A stretch of 64,000 bases of DNA from Fibrobacterota bacterium (lineage in GTDB: Bacteria > Fibrobacterota > Chitinivibrionia > Chitinivibrionales > Chitinispirillaceae): the NCBI GenBank assembly GCA_023459055.1, contig JAEWVR010000034.1, positions 1 through 64,000 of the forward strand. The letters are read 5' to 3'. The translations under genes and the position numbers were made by a program. The notes below the pieces were generated by a model. The model ran no database searches and was not told where the DNA came from. It saw only the letters and a program-made list of their open reading frames with translations. Shown here piece after piece: positions 53,134-62,893 of the stretch (its first letter is position 1; each line of letters starts with the position of its first letter).

Positions 53134-54249
53134 CTACATTCCGATCTCTGCAAGTTTCTCAAGTAACGCTCTGGCTTCCTTGCTGAGCTTTTCCGGAGTA
53201 TGAACGTGAACACGTACCATCAGATCACCCTGTTCACGGCCATGCAGTGATGGCAGCCCTTTTCCTTTGAGACGGAAGATTTTCTCAGACTGAGTTCCTG
53301 CCGGAATTTTAAGACTCACCTTTGCGTCAAGCGTCTGTACGGTTTTCTGTGTTCCAAGTGCCGCTTCCGAAAATGTCATGTCAATTTCACAGGATAGATC
53401 GATACCATGGCGTTTAAAAATTTCATGTTCTTTCTCCTGAATCAGCACGATAAGATCTCCGGATGGTCCACTATTACGTCCGGCATCACCTTTTTCCGGA
53501 ACGTTAAGATAGTTTCCTTCAGAGACGCCTTTCGGAATGTCAACCTGAACCGTTGTTTCCACTGTTTCAAGTCCGCTGCCGCTGCAGGTTGGACACATAT
53601 CGGCAACCACCGCACCCTCACCTCTGCAGACCGGACAGGCACTTTCCTGAATCACCTGACCAAAGAACGACTGGGCTACCTGACGCACTCTGCCACTTCC
53701 GTTACACTTTGAACAGGTGTTACGTTTACCCGTTTTTGAACCAGAACCTCCACACGCGGTACAACGGTCTTTTCTCTTTACTTTTAACGTTTTCTTGACA
53801 CCGGTCGCAATCTCCTCAAGTGTCAATGGCAATCTGATCTGTAAATCATTTCCCCGACTTCCACCCGAACCACCCCGTCGTCCTCTGCCACCGCCAAAGC
53901 CGAAGAGATCGGAAAAAACAGAGTCACCGCCAAAGTCATTCATGAACGCACGAAGAGCATCACTGATATCGAAACCACCGAATCCGCTGAATCCGCCATA
54001 ACCGCCACCTCCAGCACCAGCCTGCTCAAATGCAGCATGCCCATACTGGTCATACGTAGCGCGTTTTTTGGGATCTTTGAGAATTTCGTACGCTTCAGTC
54101 GCCTCACGAAATTTTTCCTCTGCGGTCTTATCTCCCGGATTCTTGTCGGGATGATATTTAATGGCAACTTTTCTGTATGCCTTTTTTATATCATCTTCAG
54201 ATGCATTTTTTTCGACACCAAGCAATTCGTATAAATCGGTCTTTGCCAT
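53134..54249 (-). CDS. dnaJ: chaperone DnaJ
   Basis: Co-chaperone of DnaK. The J-domain (1-70) has the HPD triad in IKYHPDKNPGD. The G/F linker (about 71-115) is rich in Gly and Phe. The zinc region (about 140-215) has four CxxCxGxG motifs (CTACGGSG, CSKCNGSG, CPVCRGEG, CPTCSGSG), and two C-terminal beta-domains bind substrate. I start it at ATG 54249, preceded by GGGTGG; GTG 54258 would add three residues. It starts 12 bp after grpE. dnaK is not in the window, so dnaK has been separated from this operon. Confidence 0.97.
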   Translation of the reverse strand: MAKTDLYELLGVEKNASEDDIKKAYRKVAIKYHPDKNPGDKTAEEKFREATEAYEILKDPKKRATYDQYGHAAFEQAGAGGGGYGGFSGFGGFDISDALRAFMNDFGGDSVFSDLFGFGGGRGRRGGSGGSRGNDLQIRLPLTLEEIATGVKKTLKVKRKDRCTACGGSGSKTGKRNTCSKCNGSGRVRQVAQSFFGQVIQESACPVCRGEGAVVADMCPTCSGSGLETVETTVQVDIPKGVSEGNYLNVPEKGDAGRNSGPSGDLIVLIQEKEHEIFKRHGIDLSCEIDMTFSEAALGTQKTVQTLDAKVSLKIPAGTQSEKIFRLKGKGLPSLHGREQGDLMVRVHVHTPEKLSKEARALLEKLAEIGM

Positions 54250-54261
54250 TTGTACCACCCG

Positions 54262-54924
54262 TTACTTTGTTTCAGATTTTTCTTCAGAACCATTCTCTTG
54301 CGATACCTGAGGTTCGCCACTTGATACAATTACTTTTGCATGGCGAATTACCCTGCTCTTAAGCTTATATCCCTTTTCATAAACATCCGCAATGTGATCT
54401 GCCGGAACGCCGGCTTTCGGAGCATTCATAAGAGCATCATGAATCTGTGGATCAAAGGGATCTCCTGATACCGCATACGACTCAAGTCCGTTTTTGTTAA
54501 GCACCGTATCAAACTTGCTAAAGATAAGTTTCATACCCTCAAACAGCGCAGAATAATCACTGCCGGTATCACCGCTCTTGATTGCCCGTTCAAAGTTCTC
54601 ACGGACATCAATCATATCGAGCATTAATTTTTCATTCGCGCTTTCAACCTGACGTTCATACTCACGACTTGTTCTCTTTTTGTAATTATCAAATTCAGCC
54701 ATAAGGCGAATATACCGGTCGTTACCCTCAGTAATCTGCTTCTTAAGATCATCAACCTCTTTCAAAGCCTTTTCAAAAGGAGCCTCTTCAGAAACCCCTT
54801 CCGGTTGTACGGCATCTACATTACCTGCAACTGCAGCATTGGTTTCCGGAGCATTTTCCTTGATTGCTTCTGCTACCTTTTCCTCTTTTTTATCTGATTC
54901 GTGCTTCTTTTTTTCTTTACTCAT
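54262..54924 (-). CDS. grpE: nucleotide exchange factor GrpE
   Basis: Releases ADP from DnaK. An acidic/Lys-rich N-terminal tail (about 1-60), a long coiled coil (about 65-120; EKALKEVDDLKKQI...YIRLMAEFDNYKKR) and a C-terminal beta domain (PFDPQIHDAL near residue 158). Start at ATG 54924 because AGGAG stands 8 nt upstream; the more distal start at 54957 gives an odd hydrophobic leader. 86 bp follow hrcA. Confidence 0.95.
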   Translation of the reverse strand: MSKEKKKHESDKKEEKVAEAIKENAPETNAAVAGNVDAVQPEGVSEEAPFEKALKEVDDLKKQITEGNDRYIRLMAEFDNYKKRTSREYERQVESANEKLMLDMIDVRENFERAIKSGDTGSDYSALFEGMKLIFSKFDTVLNKNGLESYAVSGDPFDPQIHDALMNAPKAGVPADHIADVYEKGYKLKSRVIRHAKVIVSSGEPQVSQENGSEEKSETK

Positions 54925-55010
54925 ACCTGCTACTCCTGCGCTTATGTGCAGTATCACAACAATTATGATTCTGCAATGTGTTTACAAAATAATTTCCTGA
55001 TTACTACTAA

Positions 55011-56042
55011 TTATGTATTTAATTCACTTAAGACTTTCGCTGTATACTCAACTGCTGATACGAGAAACGGATAAGGCATCCGTTTCGGCCCGATAACACC
55101 AAGACTTCCATGCATCGTACCGACAGTATAATTTGTCTTTATAATACTGAATGACTGAAGCTGCCCTTCCTGATTTTCTCCTCCGATCGAAATAAAAACC
55201 TTATCATTGTCACCCGTTGTCTCAAACAGATGCATAAGAAGGTTTTTTTCCTCACAGATCTCCATCACCGCACCAACTCTGTCCCGGCTGAAAAATTCCG
55301 GCTGTAAAAGCACATTGGTTTGTCCCTCTGTAAATACCGAATTAGTTTCATTCTGGTCCATAATTTTCCTTATTGACGGCACCAGAAGACGGATTATGCC
55401 AAGATCAAATTCAGCGACATCTTTAAATCTGGTATCATCCATTGCACACATTTCATCAAGTGTCTTTCCCCCGCACTTTGATGATATTATGCGACAGGCA
55501 CATTCAAGGCGTTCAAAAGGAACATCAGTCTGAAACTCAACCATCATAGTCTTTACAAAACCTGAACCAAGAGCAACATTAAGCAGATAACGATTATCAT
55601 TTATTTCGAATATGTAAATATGCTTGAGTACTCCCGAACGAAGTCGTGGTGCAAGCACAACGCCCAGTTGATTGGTTGTCCGGCTTAAAGCTCTTGTTGC
55701 AGTTTCAAGTACAAGGTGCAGATCGGATGAATCGACCGTTACAAGTGAGCTGCGTATTTTACTTTTTGTATCTGCCGGCAGATCAATGTAGGTCATTAAC
55801 CTGTCAACATAATACCGATATCCTTTGTCAGTCGGTATGCGTCCAGCGGATGTGTGGGGTTGAACGATGAATCCCCGTTCTTCGAGATCACTCATCACAT
55901 TACGAATTGATGCCGGGGAAAGCTCGAGCCCCCGCTGCCTGGAAATAGATCGGGAACCGGTCGGTGATGCACTAAGGATATAATTCCTTACTACAGAATC
56001 AAGAACCAGATGCTCTCTCTCGGATAATATATCTTGTTCCAT
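55011..56042 (-). CDS. hrcA: heat-inducible transcription repressor HrcA
   Basis: Represses chaperone genes by binding CIRCE. An N-terminal winged helix (about 10-75; SPASIRNVMSDLEERGFI, with HTSAGRIPTDKGYRYYVD after it), a GAF-like dimerisation domain and the C-terminal GxIGPKRMPYP motif. 343 residues from ATG 56042; GTG 56057 is possible and would add five. It leads the hrcA-grpE-dnaJ operon. I find no CIRCE before it; the only CIRCE in the window is before groES. Confidence 0.96.
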   Translation of the reverse strand: MEQDILSEREHLVLDSVVRNYILSASPTGSRSISRQRGLELSPASIRNVMSDLEERGFIVQPHTSAGRIPTDKGYRYYVDRLMTYIDLPADTKSKIRSSLVTVDSSDLHLVLETATRALSRTTNQLGVVLAPRLRSGVLKHIYIFEINDNRYLLNVALGSGFVKTMMVEFQTDVPFERLECACRIISSKCGGKTLDEMCAMDDTRFKDVAEFDLGIIRLLVPSIRKIMDQNETNSVFTEGQTNVLLQPEFFSRDRVGAVMEICEEKNLLMHLFETTGDNDKVFISIGGENQEGQLQSFSIIKTNYTVGTMHGSLGVIGPKRMPYPFLVSAVEYTAKVLSELNT

Positions 56043-56102
56043 ATAATTACTATCCACGAACCACTGACAATTTCAACACATGCGTGTAACGTTACATTGA
56101 AA

Positions 56103-56133
56103 GACACAGCAGTACATCAGGTACTGCTGTGTC
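56103..56133 (-). terminator. terminator of groES-groEL
   Basis: A perfect 13-bp stem (56103-56115 with 56121-56133) about 60 bp after the groEL stop. Short T-tail on the minus strand. Confidence 0.75.
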
Positions 56134-56191
56134 ATAATTGGTTTACAGAAAGAAAAGAGGTACAGTTATCGTACCTCAGGCGTTGTGGATA

Positions 56192-57865
56192 TTACATCAT
56201 ATCCATACCACCCATTCCTCCCATACCACCCATTCCTCCCATGCCGCCCATACCACCCATTCCAGGATGTCCGCCGGCCTCTTTTTCATCTTTTGGTTTT
56301 TCTGCAATAACGCACTCGGTTGTAAGAACAAGCCCTGCAATACTTGCAGCATTTTCAAGAGCTGTACGGGTAACTTTAGTAGGATCGATAACACCGGCTT
56401 CAAGCATATCTTCATACTTGTTACTGAATGCATTGAAACCGTATGCACCCTTACCCTTCTTGACTTCATCGCAAACCACTGATGATTCCATACCGGCATT
56501 TGCAACAATCATACGGAGGGGCTCTTCGATTGCACGGCGAATAATGTCAACACCGATTTTTTCGTCGCCTTCAAGTTTCAATGTATCAAGCACCTTTGAT
56601 GCCCTGATAAGTGCAACACCACCACCGGGGACAATACCTTCCTCAACAGCAGCTCTTGTCGCATGAAGCGCATCCTCAACACGTGCTTTCTTTTCTTTCA
56701 TTTCGGTCTCAGTAGCAGCACCGATATTGATTACTGCAACACCGCCTGCGAGTTTTGCAAGACGTTCCTGAAGCTTTTCCCGGTCATAGTCTGATGTAGT
56801 TTCTTCAACCTGTCTGCGGATCTGAGCAACGCGACCCTTGATATCCTCAGCTTTTCCGGAGCCTTCAATAATTGTAGTATTCTCTTTGTCAATAACAACC
56901 CGTTTTGCTTTTCCAAGTGCATCGATGGTTGTATTCTCAAGTTTAAATCCGGCTTCTTCACTGATAACAATACCGCCGGTAAGTACAGCGATATCCTCAA
57001 GCATTGCCTTTCTGCGATCACCAAAACCCGGGGCCTTGACAGCTGCAATTTTCAGTGTACCTCTGAGTTTGTTGACAACAAGAGTTGCAAGCGCTTCACC
57101 TTCAACGTCTTCTGCAATGATAATAAGTGATTTCCCGAGCTGAGCTGTTTTCTCAAGCAAAGGAAGCATATCGCGCATTGTTGCAATTTTCTTGTCATGA
57201 ATGAGAATCAGCGGCTCATCCATAATACATTCCATTGTGTCGCTGTTGGTAACGAAGTATGGAGAGAGGTATCCTCTGTCAAACTGCATACCTTCTACTA
57301 CGTCAAGATTGGTATCAATACCTTTTGCTTCTTCAACAGTAATAACACCATCTTTACCGACTTTCTCCATTGCATCAGCAATAAGATTACCGATTTCGCT
57401 GTCGTTGTTTGCAGAAATGGAACCAACCTGTGCAATCTCTTTCTTTCCGCTGATCGGCTTTGAATCCTTCTGGAGCTGATCAATAATAGCTTTAACCGCT
57501 TTGTCAATACCACGTTTCAGAGCCATTGCATTTGCACCTGCAGTTACGTTTTTAATACCGATACGTGCAATCACCTGTGCCAGAACTGTTGCAGTTGTGG
57601 TACCATCGCCAGCGACATCTGATGTCTTTGATGCTACCTCCTTGACCATCTGGGCACCCATATTTTCAAACTTGTCTTCAAGCTCAATCTCTTTTGCAAC
57701 GGTCACACCGTCTTTTGTAACGGTTGGTGAGCCAAAGCTTTTGTCAAGAACGACATTGCGTCCGCGTGGACCAAGAGTTACTTTAACTGCATTTGCAAGC
57801 GTGTCAACACCCCGAAGCAGCTTTTCACGTGCTACTGTATCGAATGCAAGTATTTTACCTGCCAT
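56192..57865 (-). CDS. groL: chaperonin GroEL
   Basis: 557-residue 60-kDa chaperonin. The ATP site GDGTTTATVL is near residue 86, and GGGVALI is near 412. The C-terminal tail is the usual GGM repeat (seven units), which gives a short coding tandem repeat at 56205-56265. AAGGAG precedes the ATG by 7 nt. 53 bp separate it from groES, with which it forms the 14-mer/7-mer folding machine. Confidence 0.98.
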   Translation of the reverse strand: MAGKILAFDTVAREKLLRGVDTLANAVKVTLGPRGRNVVLDKSFGSPTVTKDGVTVAKEIELEDKFENMGAQMVKEVASKTSDVAGDGTTTATVLAQVIARIGIKNVTAGANAMALKRGIDKAVKAIIDQLQKDSKPISGKKEIAQVGSISANNDSEIGNLIADAMEKVGKDGVITVEEAKGIDTNLDVVEGMQFDRGYLSPYFVTNSDTMECIMDEPLILIHDKKIATMRDMLPLLEKTAQLGKSLIIIAEDVEGEALATLVVNKLRGTLKIAAVKAPGFGDRRKAMLEDIAVLTGGIVISEEAGFKLENTTIDALGKAKRVVIDKENTTIIEGSGKAEDIKGRVAQIRRQVEETTSDYDREKLQERLAKLAGGVAVINIGAATETEMKEKKARVEDALHATRAAVEEGIVPGGGVALIRASKVLDTLKLEGDEKIGVDIIRRAIEEPLRMIVANAGMESSVVCDEVKKGKGAYGFNAFSNKYEDMLEAGVIDPTKVTRTALENAASIAGLVLTTECVIAEKPKDEKEAGGHPGMGGMGGMGGMGGMGGMGGMDMM

Positions 57866-57918
57866 AGTATATCTCCTTGTATAATCTGATTAATAACTAT
57901 CTTTGTGTTACTTTACTA

Positions 57919-58203
57919 TTAAAGAACTGCGAGGACATCACTTTCTTTCATGATAAGATAATCCTTACCATCAATTGCGACTTCAGTACCGGAATACTTT
58001 CCATACAGAACTTTATCACCCGTTTTCAGAGTGAGTTCAATTTTCGATCCGTTGTCTGCAACTCTTCCAGGACCAACAGCTACTACTTCACCCTTCTGCG
58101 GTTTCTCTTTGGCCGCATCAGGAATAATGATACCACCGGCAGTCTTCTGTTCTGCCTCAAGTGGAAGAATAATGATTCTGTCTGCTAAAGGTTTCACGTT
58201 CAT
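57919..58203 (-). CDS. groS: co-chaperonin GroES
   Basis: 94 residues from ATG 58203 with GGGAGGG 5 nt upstream; the longer frame to 58260 would run into the CIRCE region. MNVKPLADRIII at the N-terminus, the mobile loop TAGGIIIPD near 23-31, and VLYGKYSGTEV near 68-78 are standard. First gene of groESL. Confidence 0.97.
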   Translation of the reverse strand: MNVKPLADRIIILPLEAEQKTAGGIIIPDAAKEKPQKGEVVAVGPGRVADNGSKIELTLKTGDKVLYGKYSGTEVAIDGKDYLIMKESDVLAVL

Positions 58204-58246
58204 CTGAACCCTCCCTTCATAAAATGTATTGATGTTACTTTGATAG

Positions 58247-58287
58247 TAATTTATTAGCACTCATCACAAGTGAGTGCTAATAAATTA
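58247..58287. promoter_or_regulatory. CIRCE operator (extended arms)
   Basis: The core TTAGCACTC-N9-GAGTGCTAA is at 58254-58280 and is perfect. The palindrome extends to 16-bp perfect arms (TAATTTATTAGCACTC). It overlaps the -10 box and the likely start of groES transcription and is the HrcA target. Confidence 0.95.
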
Positions 58288-58310
58288 CCAAACTTTCGCG
58301 AACTTGTCAA
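58282..58310 (-). promoter_or_regulatory. sigma-70 promoter of groESL
   Basis: On the minus strand TTGACA (58305-58310), 17-nt spacer, TAATTT (58282-58287). Overlaps the CIRCE. Confidence 0.75.
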
Positions 58311-58427
58311 TGTTTTTAATGGAATTTTATATATAAAGTATGGTAGAATAGTGAGTTAAGGGGTTAAACCAGTGGTTGACCGTTTTTTTGGTAACTATAT
58401 TTTATTTAAACTGTTGAATGCAGGTCT

Positions 58428-59669
58428 ATGAAACTACCATTAAAACTAAAATTTCTATCGGGTCTCGGTTTAACCGATTCGCAACAAGCAATTTTATTTA
58501 TTATCTTTGGCTTATCATTTACCGGGATGCTTGTTACAGTAATACTATACATCCTGCTGCAACCCAGGGATCCTTATGAAATTGAGCTCAGTCCACCTCC
58601 AATCGAGAATACACACCAGCGCAACGTGGTGCGAAATCCAGTAGTACAATTCCGTTCAAAAAATGAATCCGGGCTTACTGCACCTGTTACAGAACAGGAT
58701 ATATATGCAAATATGCTTGTCGGACAGCGCTATTTTGACGGTAACGATTATGAAAATGCACTTCCTTATATTGAACGGGTAGTAATTCTAAAACCTGACG
58801 ATCTGCATGCACGTACCATGCTGGCCGAAGCATACCTGCTTAGTGGCAGGTATGAAAAAGCTGAAAAGACTTATTCTGCCCTTTTGTCTGTTGAGCTGCC
58901 GGATTCGCTTACGGGGATTATCTGTGCGCGCAAGGCAATATGTGCATTTTATGAAGGTCGCAGGGAAGAAAGTTTTTCTGAATTAAGTGAATGTATCGAA
59001 AGATTCCCCAACAACGCTGAAGCTTACTGTTTTTTAGGTCAAATTCAGGCAATGCAGGAGATTCCCTCCCCAAAAGCACTTTACAATTTAAACAAAGCCA
59101 TTGAACTGGATTCCTCTTATGTTGAAGCCTGGTATCAACTCGCCCGGTATTATATGGAGCTCAAAGAGTACAGCAAAGCAAGAGAGTACCTGTTAATGGC
59201 ACTTGATATAAATCCATTACATGGAAAGAGTCAGGCCCGCCTTGGCATGGTATACTATTATCTTGACAATTTAGAACTTGCTGAAAAGTCCTACCAAACT
59301 GCACTTGCACTTAATCCATCGGATTTTAACACACGGTACAATCTCGGAGAACTTTACTATACCAAAAACGACAGCGCAAAAGCGATCCGTGAATTCAAAA
59401 AAACGCTCATTTACAATCCCGGCCATGTCGATGCCAATTTCAAACTTGGATTATTACTACTTGCAAACGGTATGACAAAAGAAGCCATTCTCCATTTTGA
59501 ACAGGCTGTTCACAATGATCCCCGCAATGTTCGAATTCTTATCCAGCTTGGGGTGGCATATGAAAAACTCGGCAACAGTCAAAAAGCATTATCCATTTAT
59601 CTGTCAATACTTGATTTTGATGCGCTCAACTCCATAGCATTACAAAAAGTTAAATTTCTGCAGCATTAA
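58428..59669 (+). CDS. membrane-anchored TPR protein
   Basis: 413 residues. An N-terminal cytoplasmic stretch, one transmembrane helix (about 21-45) and a linker are followed by about nine tetratricopeptide repeats (about 85-410; for example YEKAEKTYSALL, YSKAREYLLMALDINP, LELAEKSYQTALALNP). Likely a periplasm-facing scaffold of unknown partner. Monocistronic. Confidence 0.8.
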   Translation: MKLPLKLKFLSGLGLTDSQQAILFIIFGLSFTGMLVTVILYILLQPRDPYEIELSPPPIENTHQRNVVRNPVVQFRSKNESGLTAPVTEQDIYANMLVGQRYFDGNDYENALPYIERVVILKPDDLHARTMLAEAYLLSGRYEKAEKTYSALLSVELPDSLTGIICARKAICAFYEGRREESFSELSECIERFPNNAEAYCFLGQIQAMQEIPSPKALYNLNKAIELDSSYVEAWYQLARYYMELKEYSKAREYLLMALDINPLHGKSQARLGMVYYYLDNLELAEKSYQTALALNPSDFNTRYNLGELYYTKNDSAKAIREFKKTLIYNPGHVDANFKLGLLLLANGMTKEAILHFEQAVHNDPRNVRILIQLGVAYEKLGNSQKALSIYLSILDFDALNSIALQKVKFLQH

Positions 59670-59777
59670 TCATAAGCATGAACTCATAAAAAACTGCCTG
59701 CATCCACTTTTGTAAGGCATTTTTTGCCGCTTTTCCCTGATAAGCATAACTATTTCATGATGTTATAAAAATTTATC

Positions 59778-59806
59778 TTGATTTTATATGAAAGTAAATG
59801 TATTCT
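59778..59806 (+). promoter_or_regulatory. promoter candidate of the HU gene
   Basis: TTGATT (59778-59783), 17-nt spacer, TATTCT (59801-59806), about 100 bp before the start. Confidence 0.5.
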
Positions 59807-59910
59807 AAAAGAGCTTAGCGTAAAAATCTGTAACTTAAGACCAACTATTAAGTTATGGAATTCTAAACAGCCATGTCCTGGAAAGTCAGGAAACTTTATG
59901 GAGGATGTGT

Positions 59911-60255
59911 ATGAGTAATGTCACAAAAAAAGATCTTGTTGAGCGTATTTCTGAGCGTACCGGCCTGACACAGGTTGATACTAAAATTGTTGTTGAAAGC
60001 TTTCTTGATTCAATCTCAAGTGCACTTCAGAAGGGTAGTAATATTGAGATTCGCGGTTTTGGTCGATTTAAAGTAAAACAGAAAAAAGCACGTACTGCAC
60101 GTAATCCGCGTACAAATGAGTATATCGATGTTGAAGCCGGATTTAAACCTGTTTTTGAGGCATCCAAGGAACTTCGCAAGCGTGTTAACGATGCTGCCGG
60201 GTTGACCTTTGTAGGTCCTGTTCAGAGTGCTGTACCAAAAGATGTGCAAGCATAA
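59911..60255 (+). CDS. HU/IHF-family DNA-binding protein
   Basis: 114 residues from ATG 59911 (GGAGG 6 nt upstream; the ATG at 59905 directly abuts that site). The HU/IHF dimer fold is clear: an N-terminal helical part, then the DNA-binding arm around RGFGRF...R-T-A-R-NPRT. About 20 residues extend beyond the usual 90-94, a short C-terminal tail. Bends and compacts DNA. A hairpin terminator lies downstream. Confidence 0.93.
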   Translation: MSNVTKKDLVERISERTGLTQVDTKIVVESFLDSISSALQKGSNIEIRGFGRFKVKQKKARTARNPRTNEYIDVEAGFKPVFEASKELRKRVNDAAGLTFVGPVQSAVPKDVQA

Positions 60256-60632
60256 GCGACAGTTCTGCCAGACACGCTTCAGTTCTGATAGTTTGATCTA
60301 AAATGATCAATGCTGCCCGTCTGTTTTAATTCCGATTTTGTCATGTTACTTATACACATCTGCCAGACGCTCTTAGGTCTGGCAGTTTATACAATTACTT
60401 ACAGGACGTCTTGTTATTATTTACCCGCGTTATATGATACGACCCGCGACATAACTGAATAGTGCGGAACTCGGTAAAAGTATTGTCTATTTAGTTATAT
60501 GAAACAAGAAATTTTAGTAATCTTTTATCCTGAAAACAAAGTACAGACCGCAAACCACTGTCATTTTGCAAACACACACTTCAACGGTTGACAAGAGGAA
60601 CAAAAGAAGGTGAAGCCTGACCTGAAAACCCT
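60256..60632. other. intergenic region between convergent HU and proC genes
   Basis: No gene seen. Contains the hairpin at 60360-60385 and a repeat of TCTGCCAGAC at 60265-60274 and 60358-60367. Confidence 0.5.
60360..60385 (+). terminator. hairpin terminator candidate after the HU gene
   Basis: CTGCCAGAC (60360-60368) pairs with GTCTGGCAG (60377-60385), 8-nt loop, then TTTAT. Confidence 0.6.
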
Positions 60633-61439
60633 TTACGATTTCCCTAATTCATCAGCGCGCTTTGTTGCGTTGACAACCGCAGTAATCACAGCATTTTTAA
60701 ATCCGTTTTCTTCAAGTGCCTTGAGTCCGTACGCTGTTGTTCCTGCCGGTGACATCACTTTGAGTTTAAGTGCGTTGGTATTTTCACCGGTTTCGTGTAC
60801 CATACGCGCTGAACCGATTACGGTCTGAATCGCAAGCTCCCGGGCTGTCGCATAAGGTAAACCAGCGGTCACGCCACCCTCAATAAGCGCCTCAATAAAC
60901 AGATACACATAAGCAGGCCCTGACCCACTAAGACCGGTTACTGCATTAATCTGTTTTTCCGGAACAAACAGACACTTTCCTACCGCTGTGAATATTTCTT
61001 CGGCTATTTTTTTATCATTATCAGTACAATCAGCATTCAGCGCGCAGGCACTTATTCCCTCACCGACAAGTGATGGCGTATTGGGCATCACCCTGCATAT
61101 TCTTGCCTGTGACGGCAGCAGATTTTGCAGCGATTCCAGACTTACCCCGGCTGCGATAGAGATCCAGAGTGGTTTTACTTTATCAGAGTCATTTACCTTC
61201 GATAATGTTGCAACTGCCGATACAATATCCTGCGGCTTGACAGCAACAATAATTGCATCCGGAATGTTCTTGACAGTAAACCACTCCTGCGGTTTCTTTA
61301 CGTCAACATCGAGACCATCAAGGCTCGTTTCAACCTGGTCATACGCCATGATTGTAACGTTATCACCATATTTTGATCTAAGTCCGGCAATAAGCGCCTT
61401 CCCCATATTTCCTGTTCCAAGTATTGCAACTTTACTCAT
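60633..61439 (-). CDS. proC: pyrroline-5-carboxylate reductase
   Basis: Last step of proline synthesis: reduces 1-pyrroline-5-carboxylate with NAD(P)H. The Rossmann motif GTGNMGKAL is at 7-15. VKPQDI near residue 68 and RVMPNTPSLVGEG near 120 are the substrate pocket. The C-terminal dimer domain opens with TGLSGSGPAYVY near 167 and ends with MSPAGTTAYGLKALEE. 268 aa, as usual. AGGGA stands upstream of the ATG. Confidence 0.96.
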   Translation of the reverse strand: MSKVAILGTGNMGKALIAGLRSKYGDNVTIMAYDQVETSLDGLDVDVKKPQEWFTVKNIPDAIIVAVKPQDIVSAVATLSKVNDSDKVKPLWISIAAGVSLESLQNLLPSQARICRVMPNTPSLVGEGISACALNADCTDNDKKIAEEIFTAVGKCLFVPEKQINAVTGLSGSGPAYVYLFIEALIEGGVTAGLPYATARELAIQTVIGSARMVHETGENTNALKLKVMSPAGTTAYGLKALEENGFKNAVITAVVNATKRADELGKS

Positions 61440-61607
61440 GATTATTTCCCTATGAATTATACTGTTTGCGAATTTCTGATTGTTGACACTCTATTACTTT
61501 AAGGATCAACTACCCCGCACTGTAAAGAAACGTGGCAAATAGTACTCTTCGGGAGGGGATGTTGACAACTATTCGATAATGAAACTGAAACATTCGAAGA
61601 AAACAGG

Positions 61608-61636
61608 TGATGTGCAGTTCAAAGTCCTGCACATCA
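61608..61636 (-). terminator. terminator of rho
   Basis: TGATGTGCAG (61608-61617) pairs with CTGCACATCA (61627-61636). The minus-strand tail CCTGTTTTCTTC carries a T-run. 10 bp after the rho stop. Confidence 0.75.
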
Positions 61637-61645
61637 TATATTCAG

Positions 61646-62893
61646 CTAACTCTTCATGACATCAAGGAATTCTTTGTTTGTTCTTGTACTGTAAATCTTT
61701 TCAATCAGGAACTCCATCATTTCGTTTGGAGTCATCGTTGCAAGGAACTTACGCAGAACCCACATACGATTAAGCTCTTCTTCAGTGAGAAGGAGTTCTT
61801 CCTTACGAGTTCCAGAACGCATAAGATCAATTGCAGGATACACACGGCGATCTGCAATCTTTCTGTCAAGAACAAGTTCCATATTGCCGGTTCCCTTGAA
61901 CTCTTCAAAGATAACTTCGTCCATACGGCTGCCGGTTTCGATAAGCGCAGTAGCGATAATGGTAAGCGAGCCGCCATTTTCGATATTACGTGCTGCACCA
62001 AAAAATCTTTTTGGTTTGTACAGAGCCTGTGAGTCCACACCACCAGAGAGAATACGTCCGCTGTGAGGTGCAACTGTGTTGTGAGCACGTGCAAGACGTG
62101 TAATACTATCAAGCAGAATAACGACATCACGATTGTGTTCAACAAGACGCTTTGCACGTTCGATTGCCATTTCAGCAACAACCACGTGACGTTCCGCGGG
62201 CTCATCAAAGGTTGAACTGATAATTTCAGCCTTGACAGAACGCTGCATATCAGTAACTTCTTCCGGACGTTCATCAATAAGGAGAACAATCAGGAACACT
62301 TCGGGGTGATTATGAAGAATACCATTTGCAATGCTTTTAAGAAGAACTGTTTTACCGGTACGTGGCGGTGCAACAATAAGACCGCGCTGCCCCTTACCGA
62401 TCGGGGTAAGCAGGTTCATGATACGTGTTGCTGCATCTTTATTATTGTATTCAAGGTTAAAACGTTCATTTGGAAAGAGAGGCGTAAGGTCATCAAAGTT
62501 GATCTTTTTCTTACACTCTTCAGGATCCTCAAAGTTCACCATCTCCACACGAAGCAGTGCAAAATAACGTTCTGAATCTTTTGGTGGACGAACCTGACCT
62601 GAAACGGTATCACCGGTCTTCAGATAAAATCTCTTTATCTGTGATGGCGAAACGTAGATATCATCCGGGCCACTCAGATAACTGTTGAGCGGGGATCTGA
62701 GAAAACCGAAACCATCAGGCATAATTTCGAGCACACCCTCAGCGAACATCTGACCGTTCTGAGCTGCCTCAGCCTGAAGAATTTTGAAGATGAGTTCCTG
62801 GCGGCGCAGGATACGATGCTCACCAACATTGTAGGTAGCTGCCAAATCGTTAAGCTCTAACATAGACTTGGACTTTAGTTCTGCAACATTCAT
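61646..62893 (-). CDS. rho: transcription termination factor Rho
   Basis: Hexameric RNA helicase that ends transcripts. A Rho_N domain (1-45), a cold-shock RNA-binding domain (about 50-125; GVLEIMPDGFGFLRSP), Walker A APPRTGKT near residue 178, the Q-loop segment SSTFDEPAERH, and Walker B DVVILLDSITRLARAHN near 261. 415 aa without the long insertion found in some phyla. GAGGTG stands 5 nt before the ATG. Confidence 0.97.
   Translation of the reverse strand: MNVAELKSKSMLELNDLAATYNVGEHRILRRQELIFKILQAEAAQNGQMFAEGVLEIMPDGFGFLRSPLNSYLSGPDDIYVSPSQIKRFYLKTGDTVSGQVRPPKDSERYFALLRVEMVNFEDPEECKKKINFDDLTPLFPNERFNLEYNNKDAATRIMNLLTPIGKGQRGLIVAPPRTGKTVLLKSIANGILHNHPEVFLIVLLIDERPEEVTDMQRSVKAEIISSTFDEPAERHVVVAEMAIERAKRLVEHNRDVVILLDSITRLARAHNTVAPHSGRILSGGVDSQALYKPKRFFGAARNIENGGSLTIIATALIETGSRMDEVIFEEFKGTGNMELVLDRKIADRRVYPAIDLMRSGTRKEELLLTEEELNRMWVLRKFLATMTPNEMMEFLIEKIYSTRTNKEFLDVMKS

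Noticed and set aside
56043..56191. CIRCE upstream of hrcA
   Set aside because: No TTAGCACTC-like palindrome there; the only palindrome is the groEL terminator.
56205..56265. Short tandem repeat that could look like a CRISPR or satellite
   Set aside because: It encodes the GGM tail of GroEL.
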